55,128 nt of DNA, taken from positions 1-55,128 of the forward strand of contig DATKVG010000084.1 of the NCBI GenBank assembly GCA_035530195.1, written 5' to 3'. A model generated the notes under the pieces. The model was not told the origin of the DNA. It saw nothing but the letters and a program-made list of their open reading frames with translations, and ran no database searches. The position numbers were made by a program, and so were the translations under genes. Of the stretch, positions 20,506 to 29,460 are shown piece after piece. Source of the DNA: JAPLKX01 sp035530195. Lineage in GTDB: Bacteria; Hydrogenedentota; Hydrogenedentia; Hydrogenedentales; SLHB01. The stretch's first letter is position 1. Each line of letters begins with the position of its first letter.

Positions 20506-21399
20506 ATGCCTGAGCACGCCTTAGAGATCTACCATGCCCCGGGGAAGACAGGCGCGCATGCCTGCCGTTTCGGGATCGGGGGATTCACGTTGCTCGAGAT
20601 GGTGGTGGTCACGGCGCTGATCGGGATCGTGATGGCGGTTGCGCTGCCGCAGCTCATGCCGGCGATCGTATTAAGCAGGGGAGAGGGCGCGGCGCGCCAC
20701 CTGGCCGGGTTTGGGCGCACGGCGATGACGCAAGCCAGCCTGATGCGGGAGAACATCACGGTCAAGTTCAACCTGGACGAGCAGACCTACTGGGCGGAGC
20801 GCCTGGTGCGTGAGGATGAGGAGGAGTTTTTCAAAGATCAAGAAGAGGGCAAAGAAGGCGGCAAGGACCAGAAATCCGGCAAAGACAAGACGGGCTTTAT
20901 GGACCTGATGGGCAGTTCTGGCCTGCGCCAGAGCCAGTTTGGCAGTACGATGGGCAATTCAGACGACCCCGCCGCCGCTGAAGCCGAAGCCGCCAGGATG
21001 ATGCGCGATCGGTTCGAACGGTATATCCGGATGCAGACCGAGGCCCGAGCAAGGAAACTCGATAAAGGCAGCCTGTTTGAAGACATGGGGCCCCTGTTCG
21101 AGAAGAAGTTCGACCTCGAAGACACCGAGAGCTACGTCGAGGAAATCAAAGAGCCGCTGCTGATGCGGACGGCGCTTCCGCGGGGCGTGGAGATCGAACT
21201 GGTGCGGGTTGGTTCCACCGACTACGGGTCCGGCGACGTGGAAATCGAGCTGTCGTCGCTGGGCCTTTTCGAGCCGATCCTCTTTCACGTCAAGAGCGAA
21301 GACGAGGATTATTTCACCGTTGTCTGGGATCCGCTCACCGGCACCGTCCGGTTCGAGCGCGGCAAGAAAGACGAAGAAGACATGAGGGGGTCCCAATGA
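20506..21399 (+). CDS. gspH: Minor pseudopilin, GspH-like, with long charged insertion
   Basis: 297 residues, well above the typical 150-200 of GspH. The prepilin site G/FTLLEM follows a 26-residue leader, and no good Shine-Dalgarno is visible. The hydrophobic helix and FNLDEQTYW/LPRGVEIELVRV strands suit a GspH/FimT fold. Between them, about residues 103-210, is a very charged stretch rich in Lys, Asp and Glu (KEGGKDQKSGKDK). Its stop overlaps the gspI start (ATGA). Assignment rests on gene order as much as on sequence. Confidence 0.8.
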   Translation: MPEHALEIYHAPGKTGAHACRFGIGGFTLLEMVVVTALIGIVMAVALPQLMPAIVLSRGEGAARHLAGFGRTAMTQASLMRENITVKFNLDEQTYWAERLVREDEEEFFKDQEEGKEGGKDQKSGKDKTGFMDLMGSSGLRQSQFGSTMGNSDDPAAAEAEAARMMRDRFERYIRMQTEARARKLDKGSLFEDMGPLFEKKFDLEDTESYVEEIKEPLLMRTALPRGVEIELVRVGSTDYGSGDVEIELSSLGLFEPILFHVKSEDEDYFTVVWDPLTGTVRFERGKKDEEDMRGSQ

Positions 21400-21776
21400 G
21401 CCGCCGCACCGGAAAACAGGGATTTACGCTCATCGAAGTCATGGTGGCGGTGGCTATTCTTGGTTCGAGCTTGCTCATCCTGCTGGAAACGCACTATGCA
21501 GCCCTGAAGCTTTTTAACCAGGCGCGCGAAGAAACCCTCATGCAACAGTTCCTGGAACGGGTGATCGGGGAGGCCGAGGTGGAAGTGCTGGCGGGCAACC
21601 TGACGGGTTCGGGCGACTTTGGCAAGCGGTATCCCGAATATACCTATACGTTTGAGGCCGTGCCCACGGGCGAAGACGAAATGATACCGCTCTACGACGT
21701 CACCGTTACCGTGGACGGCCCGACGGATTCGCGCTCGATGGTAATGTTTGTATTCAGCGTGGAGCCTTTCCAATGA
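21396..21776 (+). CDS. gspI: Minor pseudopilin GspI
   Basis: 126 residues, normal for GspI. It has prepilin site G/FTLIEVMVAVAIL and the ALKLFNQAREETLMQQF segment after the helix. ATGA overlaps join it to gspH upstream and gspJ downstream, implying translational coupling. It is part of the I-J-K tip complex of the pseudopilus. Confidence 0.9.
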   Translation: MSRRTGKQGFTLIEVMVAVAILGSSLLILLETHYAALKLFNQAREETLMQQFLERVIGEAEVEVLAGNLTGSGDFGKRYPEYTYTFEAVPTGEDEMIPLYDVTVTVDGPTDSRSMVMFVFSVEPFQ

Positions 21777-22945
21777 GAATTGCCACCCGCACCCGCGCCG
21801 GGTTCACGCTGCTTGAAGTAATGGTGGCTATATCCATCCTCATCATTATCACGTCGATTGTCTACGCCAGCCTGTCATCGGTGGTCACGGCCACTGAGAT
21901 TGCCCGCGTCAGCGCCGAGGAGATGCGGATGCGGCAATTCCTCGCTCGCAGTTTCCAGACCAACCTTTCGACGATAGTCGCCGATCCCATTTACGAAGAC
22001 GAACGGTACGTTCTGATTGGCATCAGCGAGAAAGGCTCCCGTGGCGCCATGGACTCGCTCGAGTTTGCGAGTTCCGCGCCCGTCATTGGGGGCGCGTCGC
22101 CGCCCGGCGCGATCAAGCGCGTCTATTACGGGGCCGTTGCCAACAGCCCGGGCGCGGGAGGCGGCGGCTTTTTCGGCGACGACGAGCAGAGCCAGACGGT
22201 GGGTGCGATGAAGCTGGAGTCGAGCGAGCAGATGATGCTGGATCCGGCGGTAGCCGAGGAATACGGCACGGATTTGTTTGAGGATGGGGGCGGACGTACG
22301 GACCGGTTGTCCGGTGATTCGGGGTTTGGCAGTTCTTCCTCGCGGGGTTTTTCAGGCCGGTCGGGCCGGAGCTTTGGCGACAGGAGTTTTTCAGACAGCC
22401 GGGGTTCGGCGCGGGAAAGCGACAGGAAATCCAGCAGCAGCCGCTCGAATAAGTCGACGCGGACACCATCCCTGCTCGAAACCGAGAGCGAGCAGGCCCC
22501 CGGCTGGAACGTTCCGGCGGACCAGTTTGACGTGTCGTTTTTCGACGGATACGAGTGGGTTGAAGACTGGGACTCGATCGAGTTTGGGCGGATGCCGTGG
22601 GCGGTCAGAATCCGGTTCAACTACGCCCGCTCCGAGGACGAGTATGACGCGGACCAACAGGCCGGCATCGACCAGGACAAAGACTTTGATTTTGAAACCG
22701 TCATCTCGATTCCCATTGGTGCGGGGCTCATTCCGGAAGAAGAAAAGATGAATGGCGCCGCCGGAGCCAGGCAAACCAGCCGCGGAAACCTTTTCGGCAA
22801 CAGCGCCCGCGACCAGCAGCGCAGGTCGAACCAATCGGGAAAAGACGAGAAGCCGGGGCGGTCGGATCGGTCGGATCGCGGCAGCACCTCGGGGTTTGGC
22901 CGGTCCCGGTCGGGGTCGCGGGGAGGGAGTCTTTTTGGCAACTAG
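21773..22945 (+). CDS. gspJ: Minor pseudopilin GspJ with Gly/Ser/Arg-rich inserts
   Basis: 390 residues, about twice the usual GspJ length. It has prepilin site G/FTLLEVMVAISIL, then a normal GspJ-like N-terminal part. Two low-complexity blocks are added: about residues 160-230 (rich in Ser, Gly, Arg, Asp with repeated SGRSGRSFGDRSF-like text) and the last 50 residues (Ser/Arg/Gly with FGN and GSRGG). The structured domain resumes between them (FDVSFFDGYEWVEDWDS). It overlaps gspK by 11 bases. Confidence 0.87.
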   Translation: MRIATRTRAGFTLLEVMVAISILIIITSIVYASLSSVVTATEIARVSAEEMRMRQFLARSFQTNLSTIVADPIYEDERYVLIGISEKGSRGAMDSLEFASSAPVIGGASPPGAIKRVYYGAVANSPGAGGGGFFGDDEQSQTVGAMKLESSEQMMLDPAVAEEYGTDLFEDGGGRTDRLSGDSGFGSSSSRGFSGRSGRSFGDRSFSDSRGSARESDRKSSSSRSNKSTRTPSLLETESEQAPGWNVPADQFDVSFFDGYEWVEDWDSIEFGRMPWAVRIRFNYARSEDEYDADQQAGIDQDKDFDFETVISIPIGAGLIPEEEKMNGAAGARQTSRGNLFGNSARDQQRRSNQSGKDEKPGRSDRSDRGSTSGFGRSRSGSRGGSLFGN

Positions 22946-24176
22946 TGCGCTCAACAGACGCAACGACGAAGGCGTAGCACTGATCCTGGTGCTGATGCTG
23001 GTTGTTTTGTTGAGCGCCATCGTCTTTGAATACGCGTATGAGACGCAGGTGGAGGCGTCGCTGGCGGCCAATGGGCGCGGCGACATGGAGGCCTACGTTG
23101 CCGCCAAGTCGGCGGTCGCCGTCGGGATGGGCCTGTTGCTGGGCGATCAGATGCAGGATGTTTACGGCGAATACGCGCAAGGCGGCGGCCAGACCCGCGT
23201 GACCAATCCCGCGAGCAACCGGAATCAGGCTAATCGACAAAACCTGCAAAACCAACAGGCGGGTTTTGGCGAGTATGACTGCAAATGGACGGACACGTGG
23301 GGGCAGCCGATTGCCCAGCAAATCAACAACGCCACGATGCATTGCAACATCGAAGACGAGTGCGGCAAGCTGAACCTGAACGTATTTTCGGATTTCTCGG
23401 CGGAGCGTGAAGCGATGGAAAACGCCGATATGAACAAGCAGGGCAACCCGGTAAACCCGACCAGCTCCGTTAACCCGGCCAATCCGAATAATCCGAACCA
23501 GCAGGGCGCACCGGTCCAGGCGCGGATGGAGGCGCTCGAGACGGTGCTGAGAAACCTGTTCGACCAGATGGAGGTGGAGCCGAATCCGACGGATGCGGTC
23601 CTGGACTGGCTCGATGTTGACGACGAGCCGCGGCCGGAGGGGGCCGAGTCCGATTTTTATGAATCGCTCGAAACCCCTTATGCGTGCAAGAACGGGCCGA
23701 TGGAGTCGATTGAAGAATTGCTGCTTATTGCGGGCATCACGCCGGAGATCTATTTCGATCTCAACCGGGATCCGGAGGAAACGCAGGAACTCCGCCAGCA
23801 GGAAGATGAGCTTTACCCGGTATCGTCGCTGCCCGATCTGCTCACCGCGTGCGGCAGCATCGAAGGCAAGATCAACGTCAACACGGCGCGGCCGGAACTG
23901 CTCATGGCGCTGTTCCAAGACCCGGCGGCCGTCGATACCATCCTGGCCGCGCAGCAGCAGACACCCTTCCAGGACGTCCAGGATCTCGGAACGAGCGTGA
24001 GCATGCCCAAAGAATTCAACGACCTGCTTGACGTGAAGAGCAACGTGTTCCGCATCCAGGGCGACGGGTTCGTGGACGACGTGATGGTGCGCGTGGAAGC
24101 GTACGTAGTCCGGCCCGATGCGTATAGCGAGATTCCGATGCCGTTCCGCATATTGAGCTGGCGTGTGATACGATAA
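22935..24176 (+). CDS. gspK: Minor pseudopilin GspK
   Basis: 413 residues from TTG 22935, chosen because GGGAGGGAG lies just upstream and the product begins with a short prepilin leader, NRRNDEGVALILVLMLVV. The longer frame from 22752 would add 61 disordered residues overlapping gspJ. GspK characteristically lacks Glu5. A soluble domain with EDECGKLNLN and ATP-independent helix-hairpin-helix INVNTARPELLMAL (about 315-328) matches the family. It is expected to cap the pseudopilus with GspI and GspJ. Confidence 0.88.
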   Translation: MATSALNRRNDEGVALILVLMLVVLLSAIVFEYAYETQVEASLAANGRGDMEAYVAAKSAVAVGMGLLLGDQMQDVYGEYAQGGGQTRVTNPASNRNQANRQNLQNQQAGFGEYDCKWTDTWGQPIAQQINNATMHCNIEDECGKLNLNVFSDFSAEREAMENADMNKQGNPVNPTSSVNPANPNNPNQQGAPVQARMEALETVLRNLFDQMEVEPNPTDAVLDWLDVDDEPRPEGAESDFYESLETPYACKNGPMESIEELLLIAGITPEIYFDLNRDPEETQELRQQEDELYPVSSLPDLLTACGSIEGKINVNTARPELLMALFQDPAAVDTILAAQQQTPFQDVQDLGTSVSMPKEFNDLLDVKSNVFRIQGDGFVDDVMVRVEAYVVRPDAYSEIPMPFRILSWRVIR

Positions 24177-24206
24177 GGTGATTAACCGCAGGGAGATAGA
24201 GAACCG

Positions 24207-25631
24207 ATGCCTGTAACGGCGAGAGTGGCGGCCATTGAATTTGAAGGCGACGACGTGCGGCTGGCGGTGGTCAAGACCGGGCTGAAACGGCCGCGCGTGC
24301 TCGAGGTTCATACGGTCCGGGCCCAGTACGAGGATCCCCAGCAGCGCCAGGAAGCGATGGTTCAGGCCGTCAAAGGGCTTGTTGAAGGCCTGAAAGTCCG
24401 GCCGACGGTATATGTCCTGTGTCTATCGAGTGCGAACAGCATCGTGCGCACGATCACGATCCCGTTTCGCGGCGCGCGCCGCGTCACGCCTGCGGTCACG
24501 TTCGAGCTTGAGCGGTACCTTGCGATTCCGATCGAGGAACTCGTGGTCGACCACATGCCGATACTCGAGTTCGACGGCCAGACGGAGGTGCTGGCGGTGG
24601 GTGTGCGCAGGAACATCCTCCAGGAGCAGATCGACATCCTCGACGCGGCCGGCATAGACCCGGAAGGCGCTGACATCGATGCGATCGGCCTCACCAGCCT
24701 CTGGAAGAGGGTCCGTCAGGTCAAAGGGCTGCATGCCCTCCTGTACCTCCACAACAAGATGGCGGTTTTTGCCATTGTTTACAACAAGTCGCTGGCGTAC
24801 TTCCGCCACCTCCCGATTGGCGCCGAACAGTTTGCCGAGAACCTGGATGATGCCATCCAGGAGGTCAAGAACTCGATGCGTGCGTTTCATTCGGGGTGGA
24901 AAACCGACGGAGAAATCGCGGCGCTCGATGTGGTTGGCCTGCCGGCGCAGCACGAAGAGGCCCTGGCGGCGCAATTCGAGATTCCAGTGACGTTTCAGGA
25001 CCCGCTGGCAGCGATTCCCGCGCCCAAAAACGTCGACAAGCGGCTGTGCGCGGGGCTTATCGGGGTAGCGGCGGGTGCGGCGGGCGCGGCGTTCAGCCTG
25101 CACCTGCGGAAAGACGAACTTGCCCACAAGAACCTGTTTCCGGCGCTGGTCCCGTACATCATGCTGACGTCGTGCATTGCGCTGGTGCTGCTGGTGGGCT
25201 TCGCCTGGTTCTACCACCACGCTGGGATCGTCAACGCGGGGAAGGCGGCGCAGCTCGAGCAGCAGATCGGTTCCGTCGAGGCCGAAGTCAAATCGCTCGA
25301 AACACAGGGAATCAACGTGCCTGCCGGCATGTTTGCCGACCCGACCGTTTTGGACGTGCTCATGGAGATTGCCCTCAATCTGCCCAGCCAGGTCGTCGAT
25401 GTCACCGACGTCAAGATAGAGCCGCCCAACGCGGCCGCACCATGGATCATTGTTGTGGGCGAAGTCAAAGATGACAACGCGTTCAAGGCGGCGGTCGAGA
25501 AAATCAAGCAGTCGCCCGTGTTCAAGACCGAGGAACCCGAATTGAGGCTGGTCGAGGGAAGAAGCACGTTCAGGCTTGTCCTGCAGCGGCCAAACGCCGG
25601 CTCGGAAAGCGGCGAAGAGACAAGGAGTTGA
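24207..25631 (+). CDS. gspL: GspL/PilM-type actin-like assembly protein
   Basis: 474 residues; ATG with GGGAGATAGAG upstream. The actin-like PilM/GspL cytoplasmic domain (about 1-300) is followed by one membrane helix (about 312-335, MLTSCIALVLLVGFAWFYHH) and a periplasmic ferredoxin-like part (about 350-474). This is the GspL layout, which holds GspE at the membrane. It is directly followed by a GspM-like gene. Confidence 0.85.
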   Translation: MPVTARVAAIEFEGDDVRLAVVKTGLKRPRVLEVHTVRAQYEDPQQRQEAMVQAVKGLVEGLKVRPTVYVLCLSSANSIVRTITIPFRGARRVTPAVTFELERYLAIPIEELVVDHMPILEFDGQTEVLAVGVRRNILQEQIDILDAAGIDPEGADIDAIGLTSLWKRVRQVKGLHALLYLHNKMAVFAIVYNKSLAYFRHLPIGAEQFAENLDDAIQEVKNSMRAFHSGWKTDGEIAALDVVGLPAQHEEALAAQFEIPVTFQDPLAAIPAPKNVDKRLCAGLIGVAAGAAGAAFSLHLRKDELAHKNLFPALVPYIMLTSCIALVLLVGFAWFYHHAGIVNAGKAAQLEQQIGSVEAEVKSLETQGINVPAGMFADPTVLDVLMEIALNLPSQVVDVTDVKIEPPNAAAPWIIVVGEVKDDNAFKAAVEKIKQSPVFKTEEPELRLVEGRSTFRLVLQRPNAGSESGEETRS

Positions 25632-25632
25632 C

Positions 25633-26184
25633 GTGAACGAACAGGAACCCCGGAAACAAGACCGGCTCAGCATCATTTTTACGGCGACGGCGGTTGCGCT
25701 GGTGGTATTCATGCTGGTGTTTATCCCGATAAACCCGCTGAGGAAGTACAAGCGGTCGGTCTTGAACCTTGAGAGCACAGGGCAGGAACTCGATTCCGCC
25801 GTCATGTTGCGCGATGCCCACCTCGAACGACTGCGCAACCAGGAAATCCTCATGAAACGACTCAACGAGCGCCGGCCGAACTTCGACCTGTGGTCATTTG
25901 TCAACTCCGTCTTAGCCGAGGAAAGCCTCAGGGAACGCGCAAATCTCAGGAAAATTGCCGCAAAGTTCGACAAGTCCGGCGACGTGTCCGACCAAGTGAC
26001 CATGGTGGAACTGGGCCTTACCGGGGTCACTCTTAAGGAACTTACAAACACCCTCCATAAAGTCTATTCGAGCAACAACTTGGTCGTCGTATACCGAATG
26101 CTCCTGCGGCCGGAGAACAACAACAAAGGGCTCGAATGCGAGATCACCCTCTTGTCGCCCAACTCCGGGGCCGTCGCCTCCTGA
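25633..26184 (+). CDS. gspM: GspM/PilO-like inner-membrane protein
   Basis: 183 residues from GTG 25633, with AAGGAG five bases upstream (overlapping the gspL stop region). Short cytoplasmic N-terminus, one membrane helix (about 15-33), a coiled-coil-like segment and a small periplasmic domain: the GspM/PilO pattern. Sequence conservation is low in this family, so position after gspL carries much of the assignment. It is the last gene of the first secretion series. Confidence 0.75.
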   Translation: MNEQEPRKQDRLSIIFTATAVALVVFMLVFIPINPLRKYKRSVLNLESTGQELDSAVMLRDAHLERLRNQEILMKRLNERRPNFDLWSFVNSVLAEESLRERANLRKIAAKFDKSGDVSDQVTMVELGLTGVTLKELTNTLHKVYSSNNLVVVYRMLLRPENNNKGLECEITLLSPNSGAVAS

Positions 26185-26384
26185 CATCCGGGCGAGCGCG
26201 ACTTCACTTTGCCGCAATCAGGTCCCACTTGATTTTTTATTCCAATTGCGCAAGAATGGTGGCAGAGAAAACTCTGCTTTTCGAGATTTTATCCGGGTGA
26301 CAAAGATTGGGCTGTGGGGACGTAAATTATTGACAGCCAGCCGCGTAAACCCAGTAACGCCAATAAACATTAACAGTATTATCA

Positions 26385-26414
26385 TTGACATTTTGCCCTT
26401 CGCTCTGGTACTAT
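26385..26414 (+). promoter_or_regulatory. Strong sigma-70-like promoter for the pilB/second gsp-like series
   Basis: TTGACA at 26385-26390, 18-base spacer, TACTAT at 26409-26414. The 258-base gap from 26185 to the next start is more AT-rich than its surroundings and holds nothing else recognised. The leader would be only about 20 bases long. Confidence 0.7.
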
Positions 26415-26442
26415 TCTACTGGGCAAATTGAGGCTCACTTCC

Positions 26443-28287
26443 ATGGCTACTCAAGGTTATTCGCTCTTCGGCCAGCGCCTGGTGGAGCGCGGCGTCATTT
26501 CGCAGCAGCAACTCGCCGAAGCCATTCAAAAACAACAGACTACGATGAGCAACCGCAAGCTTGGGGAGATCCTTGTCCGGCTTGGTCACATCAGCAAGAA
26601 CCACATTACCGAAGGTTTGGCGGACCAGCTTGGTATCCCGATCATCAAGCTTTCGGACTACGAGATTCCGGAACGGATCCGGAACGCGGTTCCCGGCACC
26701 GTCGCCACCGTATATCGGGTTATTCCGTTCCGGGAAGATGACAATACGCTAGTTTTGGCGACAGCCGACCCGACCAAGATCGATCAGATAGACGATCTCC
26801 AGCGGCTTTTGGATCGGCCGATCTCGACCGTGCTGGCGTCGCCCGAAGACATTGCCAAGGCGTTGGCAAAATATTACGGTCTTTCGGAGACGACGGTAGA
26901 AACGATGCTTTCGACGGTAAGCAGCGCCAGCACGATGAGCACGCTGAGCACAATGTCGAGCCTGAGTTCGATGGGTTCCTCGGCCGTGAGCAGCCTCAGT
27001 TCGATGAGCGGCAGCGAACTGAGCGTAAACAGCATCAGCGTCGACAACATTGATTTTGACGGCGACACCAGTGTGGGCACGCCGACCGGCGAGGAAGAAG
27101 AAGACAACAGCCCCATAGTGCGGTACGTGCACAACCTTATCCTGGACGCGTTCCGGCTGCGCGCATCCGACATTCACGTCGAGCCGGGCAAGTCGGACGT
27201 GAAAGTCCGGTACCGGATTGACGGCGTGCTGCACGAGATGCCGGTGCCGCCCAAGCGGGCGCAGTCGGCCATTATTTCGCGTCTCAAGATTCTGGCGGGT
27301 ATGGACATATCGGAGCGGCGGGTTCCCCAGGACGGGCGGATCAAGCTCAACATGGGCGGCAAGATGGTCGACCTGCGCGTCAGCGCGCTGCCCGCGACGT
27401 TTGGCGAGAGCGTGGTGATGCGTATCCTGGACAAGAGCGGGCTGCTGCTGGGGCTGGGCCAGCTTGGCTTTTCTCCAAAAGATCAGCTGGCGTGGGAACA
27501 ACTGCTCGAACAGGCTACGGGCGTGGTGCTGGTGACAGGCCCGACGGGCTCGGGCAAGACCACCACGCTTTACGCCTCGCTTAACAACCTGAACCAGCCC
27601 GACGTAAAACTCATCACGGTCGAAGACCCGGTCGAATACCAGCTCGAAGGCATCAACCAGGTTCAGATCCAGCACGACATCGGCTGGAACTTCGCGCGGG
27701 CGCTCCGCGCCATTTTCCGTCAGGACCCGGACATCGTGATGGTCGGCGAAATCCGCGACCTGGAAACCGCCGAGATCGCGATCAAGGCGGCCCTTACGGG
27801 TCACCTGGTGTTTTCCACGCTTCACACGAACGATTCGGCCAGCGCGTTCCCGCGCTTGATCGATATCGGGATAAAACCGTTCCTGGTGGCGGCGGGCATC
27901 CGGGCCATCCTGGCACAGCGGCTGGTGCGAACGATTTGCACTTCGTGCAAAGAACCTTACAAGCCGCCCGAGGAAGAATTTGAGCTGCTGGGTCTCCACG
28001 TGGACCGGTCAAAAGTCGAGCTATTTCACGGTGTGGGATGTGACAACTGCAACCACACGGGGTATTCGGGCCGCCTGGGCGCGTACGAGTTGCTGACCTC
28101 GAACGACAACCTGCGCCACATGGTGATGGCGGGCGAATCGGCGGCGGTTCTCAGAAGGCAAGCCCGGCGCGACGGGATGACGACGATGCGCGAAGACGCC
28201 TGGGAAAAAGCCCTCAAGGGCGTCACGACCATCGAGGAAGTGAACCGCAAAACACGCGCGGACGACCCGCTCGAACGACACGAATAA
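26443..28287 (+). CDS. pilB: PilB-type pilus extension ATPase with Ser/Met-rich linker
   Basis: 614 residues from ATG 26443; a TTG 15 bases upstream is in frame but less likely. It has an MshEN domain (about 1-140), then a striking linker (about 150-200) made almost only of Ser, Met, Thr and Leu with repeated TMSTLSTMSSLSSM-like text. The ATPase core follows: GPTGSGKTTT, EDPVEYQ, RQDPDIVMVGEIRD, STLHTND, and CTSC...CDNC zinc cysteines. It should power pilus extension. It is followed 19 bases later by pilT, the retraction motor, supporting a true type IV pilus function. Confidence 0.9.
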   Translation: MATQGYSLFGQRLVERGVISQQQLAEAIQKQQTTMSNRKLGEILVRLGHISKNHITEGLADQLGIPIIKLSDYEIPERIRNAVPGTVATVYRVIPFREDDNTLVLATADPTKIDQIDDLQRLLDRPISTVLASPEDIAKALAKYYGLSETTVETMLSTVSSASTMSTLSTMSSLSSMGSSAVSSLSSMSGSELSVNSISVDNIDFDGDTSVGTPTGEEEEDNSPIVRYVHNLILDAFRLRASDIHVEPGKSDVKVRYRIDGVLHEMPVPPKRAQSAIISRLKILAGMDISERRVPQDGRIKLNMGGKMVDLRVSALPATFGESVVMRILDKSGLLLGLGQLGFSPKDQLAWEQLLEQATGVVLVTGPTGSGKTTTLYASLNNLNQPDVKLITVEDPVEYQLEGINQVQIQHDIGWNFARALRAIFRQDPDIVMVGEIRDLETAEIAIKAALTGHLVFSTLHTNDSASAFPRLIDIGIKPFLVAAGIRAILAQRLVRTICTSCKEPYKPPEEEFELLGLHVDRSKVELFHGVGCDNCNHTGYSGRLGAYELLTSNDNLRHMVMAGESAAVLRRQARRDGMTTMREDAWEKALKGVTTIEEVNRKTRADDPLERHE

Positions 28288-28306
28288 TCGAGAGAGATGA
28301 CGATTC

Positions 28307-29416
28307 ATGGCATATGAAATGGTGAGCCTGCTGCGAATGCTGATTGACCGGGACGGTTCCGACCTTCACCTGGCCGTCGATAACCCACCCATCGGCCGGG
28401 TCCACGGGCACTTGCAGTTTTTCGGAGACAAAGTGCTCACCGCCGAAGACACCGAACGCCTCATGAAAAGCATTGCGTCGGTCGACAACCAGCAGGAACT
28501 CCAGGAAGTGGGCGGGTCGGACTTTGGGTTTGCGTTCGAAGACGTTGCGCGGTTCCGCGTGTCGATTTTCAAGCAGCGCGGGTATGTTGGGCTGGTGCTC
28601 CGGCTTATTCCCAGGCATATCTTCACGTTCGATGAAATCGGCCTGCCCGAAACCCTGAAAGAGGTCATCACCCAGCCACGCGGCCTCTGCTTGGTTACCG
28701 GGCCCACCGGCTGTGGCAAAACCACGTCGCTTGCCACCATGCTCGACTGGATCAATGCCAACTTCGACCACCACATCATCACCATTGAAGACCCCATCGA
28801 ATATTATCACTACCATAAAAAGAGCATTGTCACCCAGCGCGAAGTCGGTGTCGATGTACCCACGTTCTCCGAGGCTATCCGCCGCTCGCTGCGTCAAGAC
28901 CCCGACGTGATTCTGGTCGGCGAAATGCGCGACCTCGACACCATCGAGTCCGCCGTGACCGCGGCCGAAACCGGCCACTTGGTGTTTGGCACCCTGCATA
29001 CGACCGGCGCCGTCCGTACCATCGACCGCCTGATCGACGCGTTCCCCACCAACCAGCAGGAGCAGATCCGCACGCAGCTTGCCGGTAACCTCAAGGCGGT
29101 GATTTCTCAGGCGCTGATCCCCAAGAAGAGCGGGTTTGGCCGCGTGGCGGCGTTCGAGATCATGATTTCCACGCCGGCCATCCAGAACCTTATCCGCGAG
29201 AACAAGTCGTACCGCATCACGTCCATGATCCAAACGGGCCACAAGTTCGGAATGAACCTGCTGGATGAACACCTCCTGGCGCTATATCGAAAAGGCATCA
29301 TCAAATACGAAGACGCGGTCTCAAAAGCGCAGTTGGCCGAAGAATTCGCCCAGCAGGCGCAAGCGCTCGGTCTCGACACTATCCCGGATAAAAAAGGGCC
29401 GCAAGGTGTTCATTGA
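28307..29416 (+). CDS. pilT: Twitching motility retraction ATPase PilT
   Basis: 369 residues, normal for PilT. ATG start with AGAGAG upstream. The N-terminal PAS-like region carries GSDLHLAV, then Walker A GPTGCGKTTS, EDPIEY, the PilT-diagnostic RQDPDVILVGEMRD, TLHTTGAVRTIDR and the AIRNLIRE-like C-terminal helix (here AIQNLIREN). It depolymerises pili. Its presence argues that at least part of this cluster builds a retractable pilus. Confidence 0.95.
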   Translation: MAYEMVSLLRMLIDRDGSDLHLAVDNPPIGRVHGHLQFFGDKVLTAEDTERLMKSIASVDNQQELQEVGGSDFGFAFEDVARFRVSIFKQRGYVGLVLRLIPRHIFTFDEIGLPETLKEVITQPRGLCLVTGPTGCGKTTSLATMLDWINANFDHHIITIEDPIEYYHYHKKSIVTQREVGVDVPTFSEAIRRSLRQDPDVILVGEMRDLDTIESAVTAAETGHLVFGTLHTTGAVRTIDRLIDAFPTNQQEQIRTQLAGNLKAVISQALIPKKSGFGRVAAFEIMISTPAIQNLIRENKSYRITSMIQTGHKFGMNLLDEHLLALYRKGIIKYEDAVSKAQLAEEFAQQAQALGLDTIPDKKGPQGVH

Positions 29417-29460
29417 CAACCTGTCATTGACAGGCGCATTAAGGTGGTTAGACCCGACTT

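Noticed and set aside
22752..22934. Upstream extension of gspK
   Set aside because: It overlaps the low-complexity end of gspJ, and the TTG at 22935 has a much better ribosome site and gives a normal prepilin leader.
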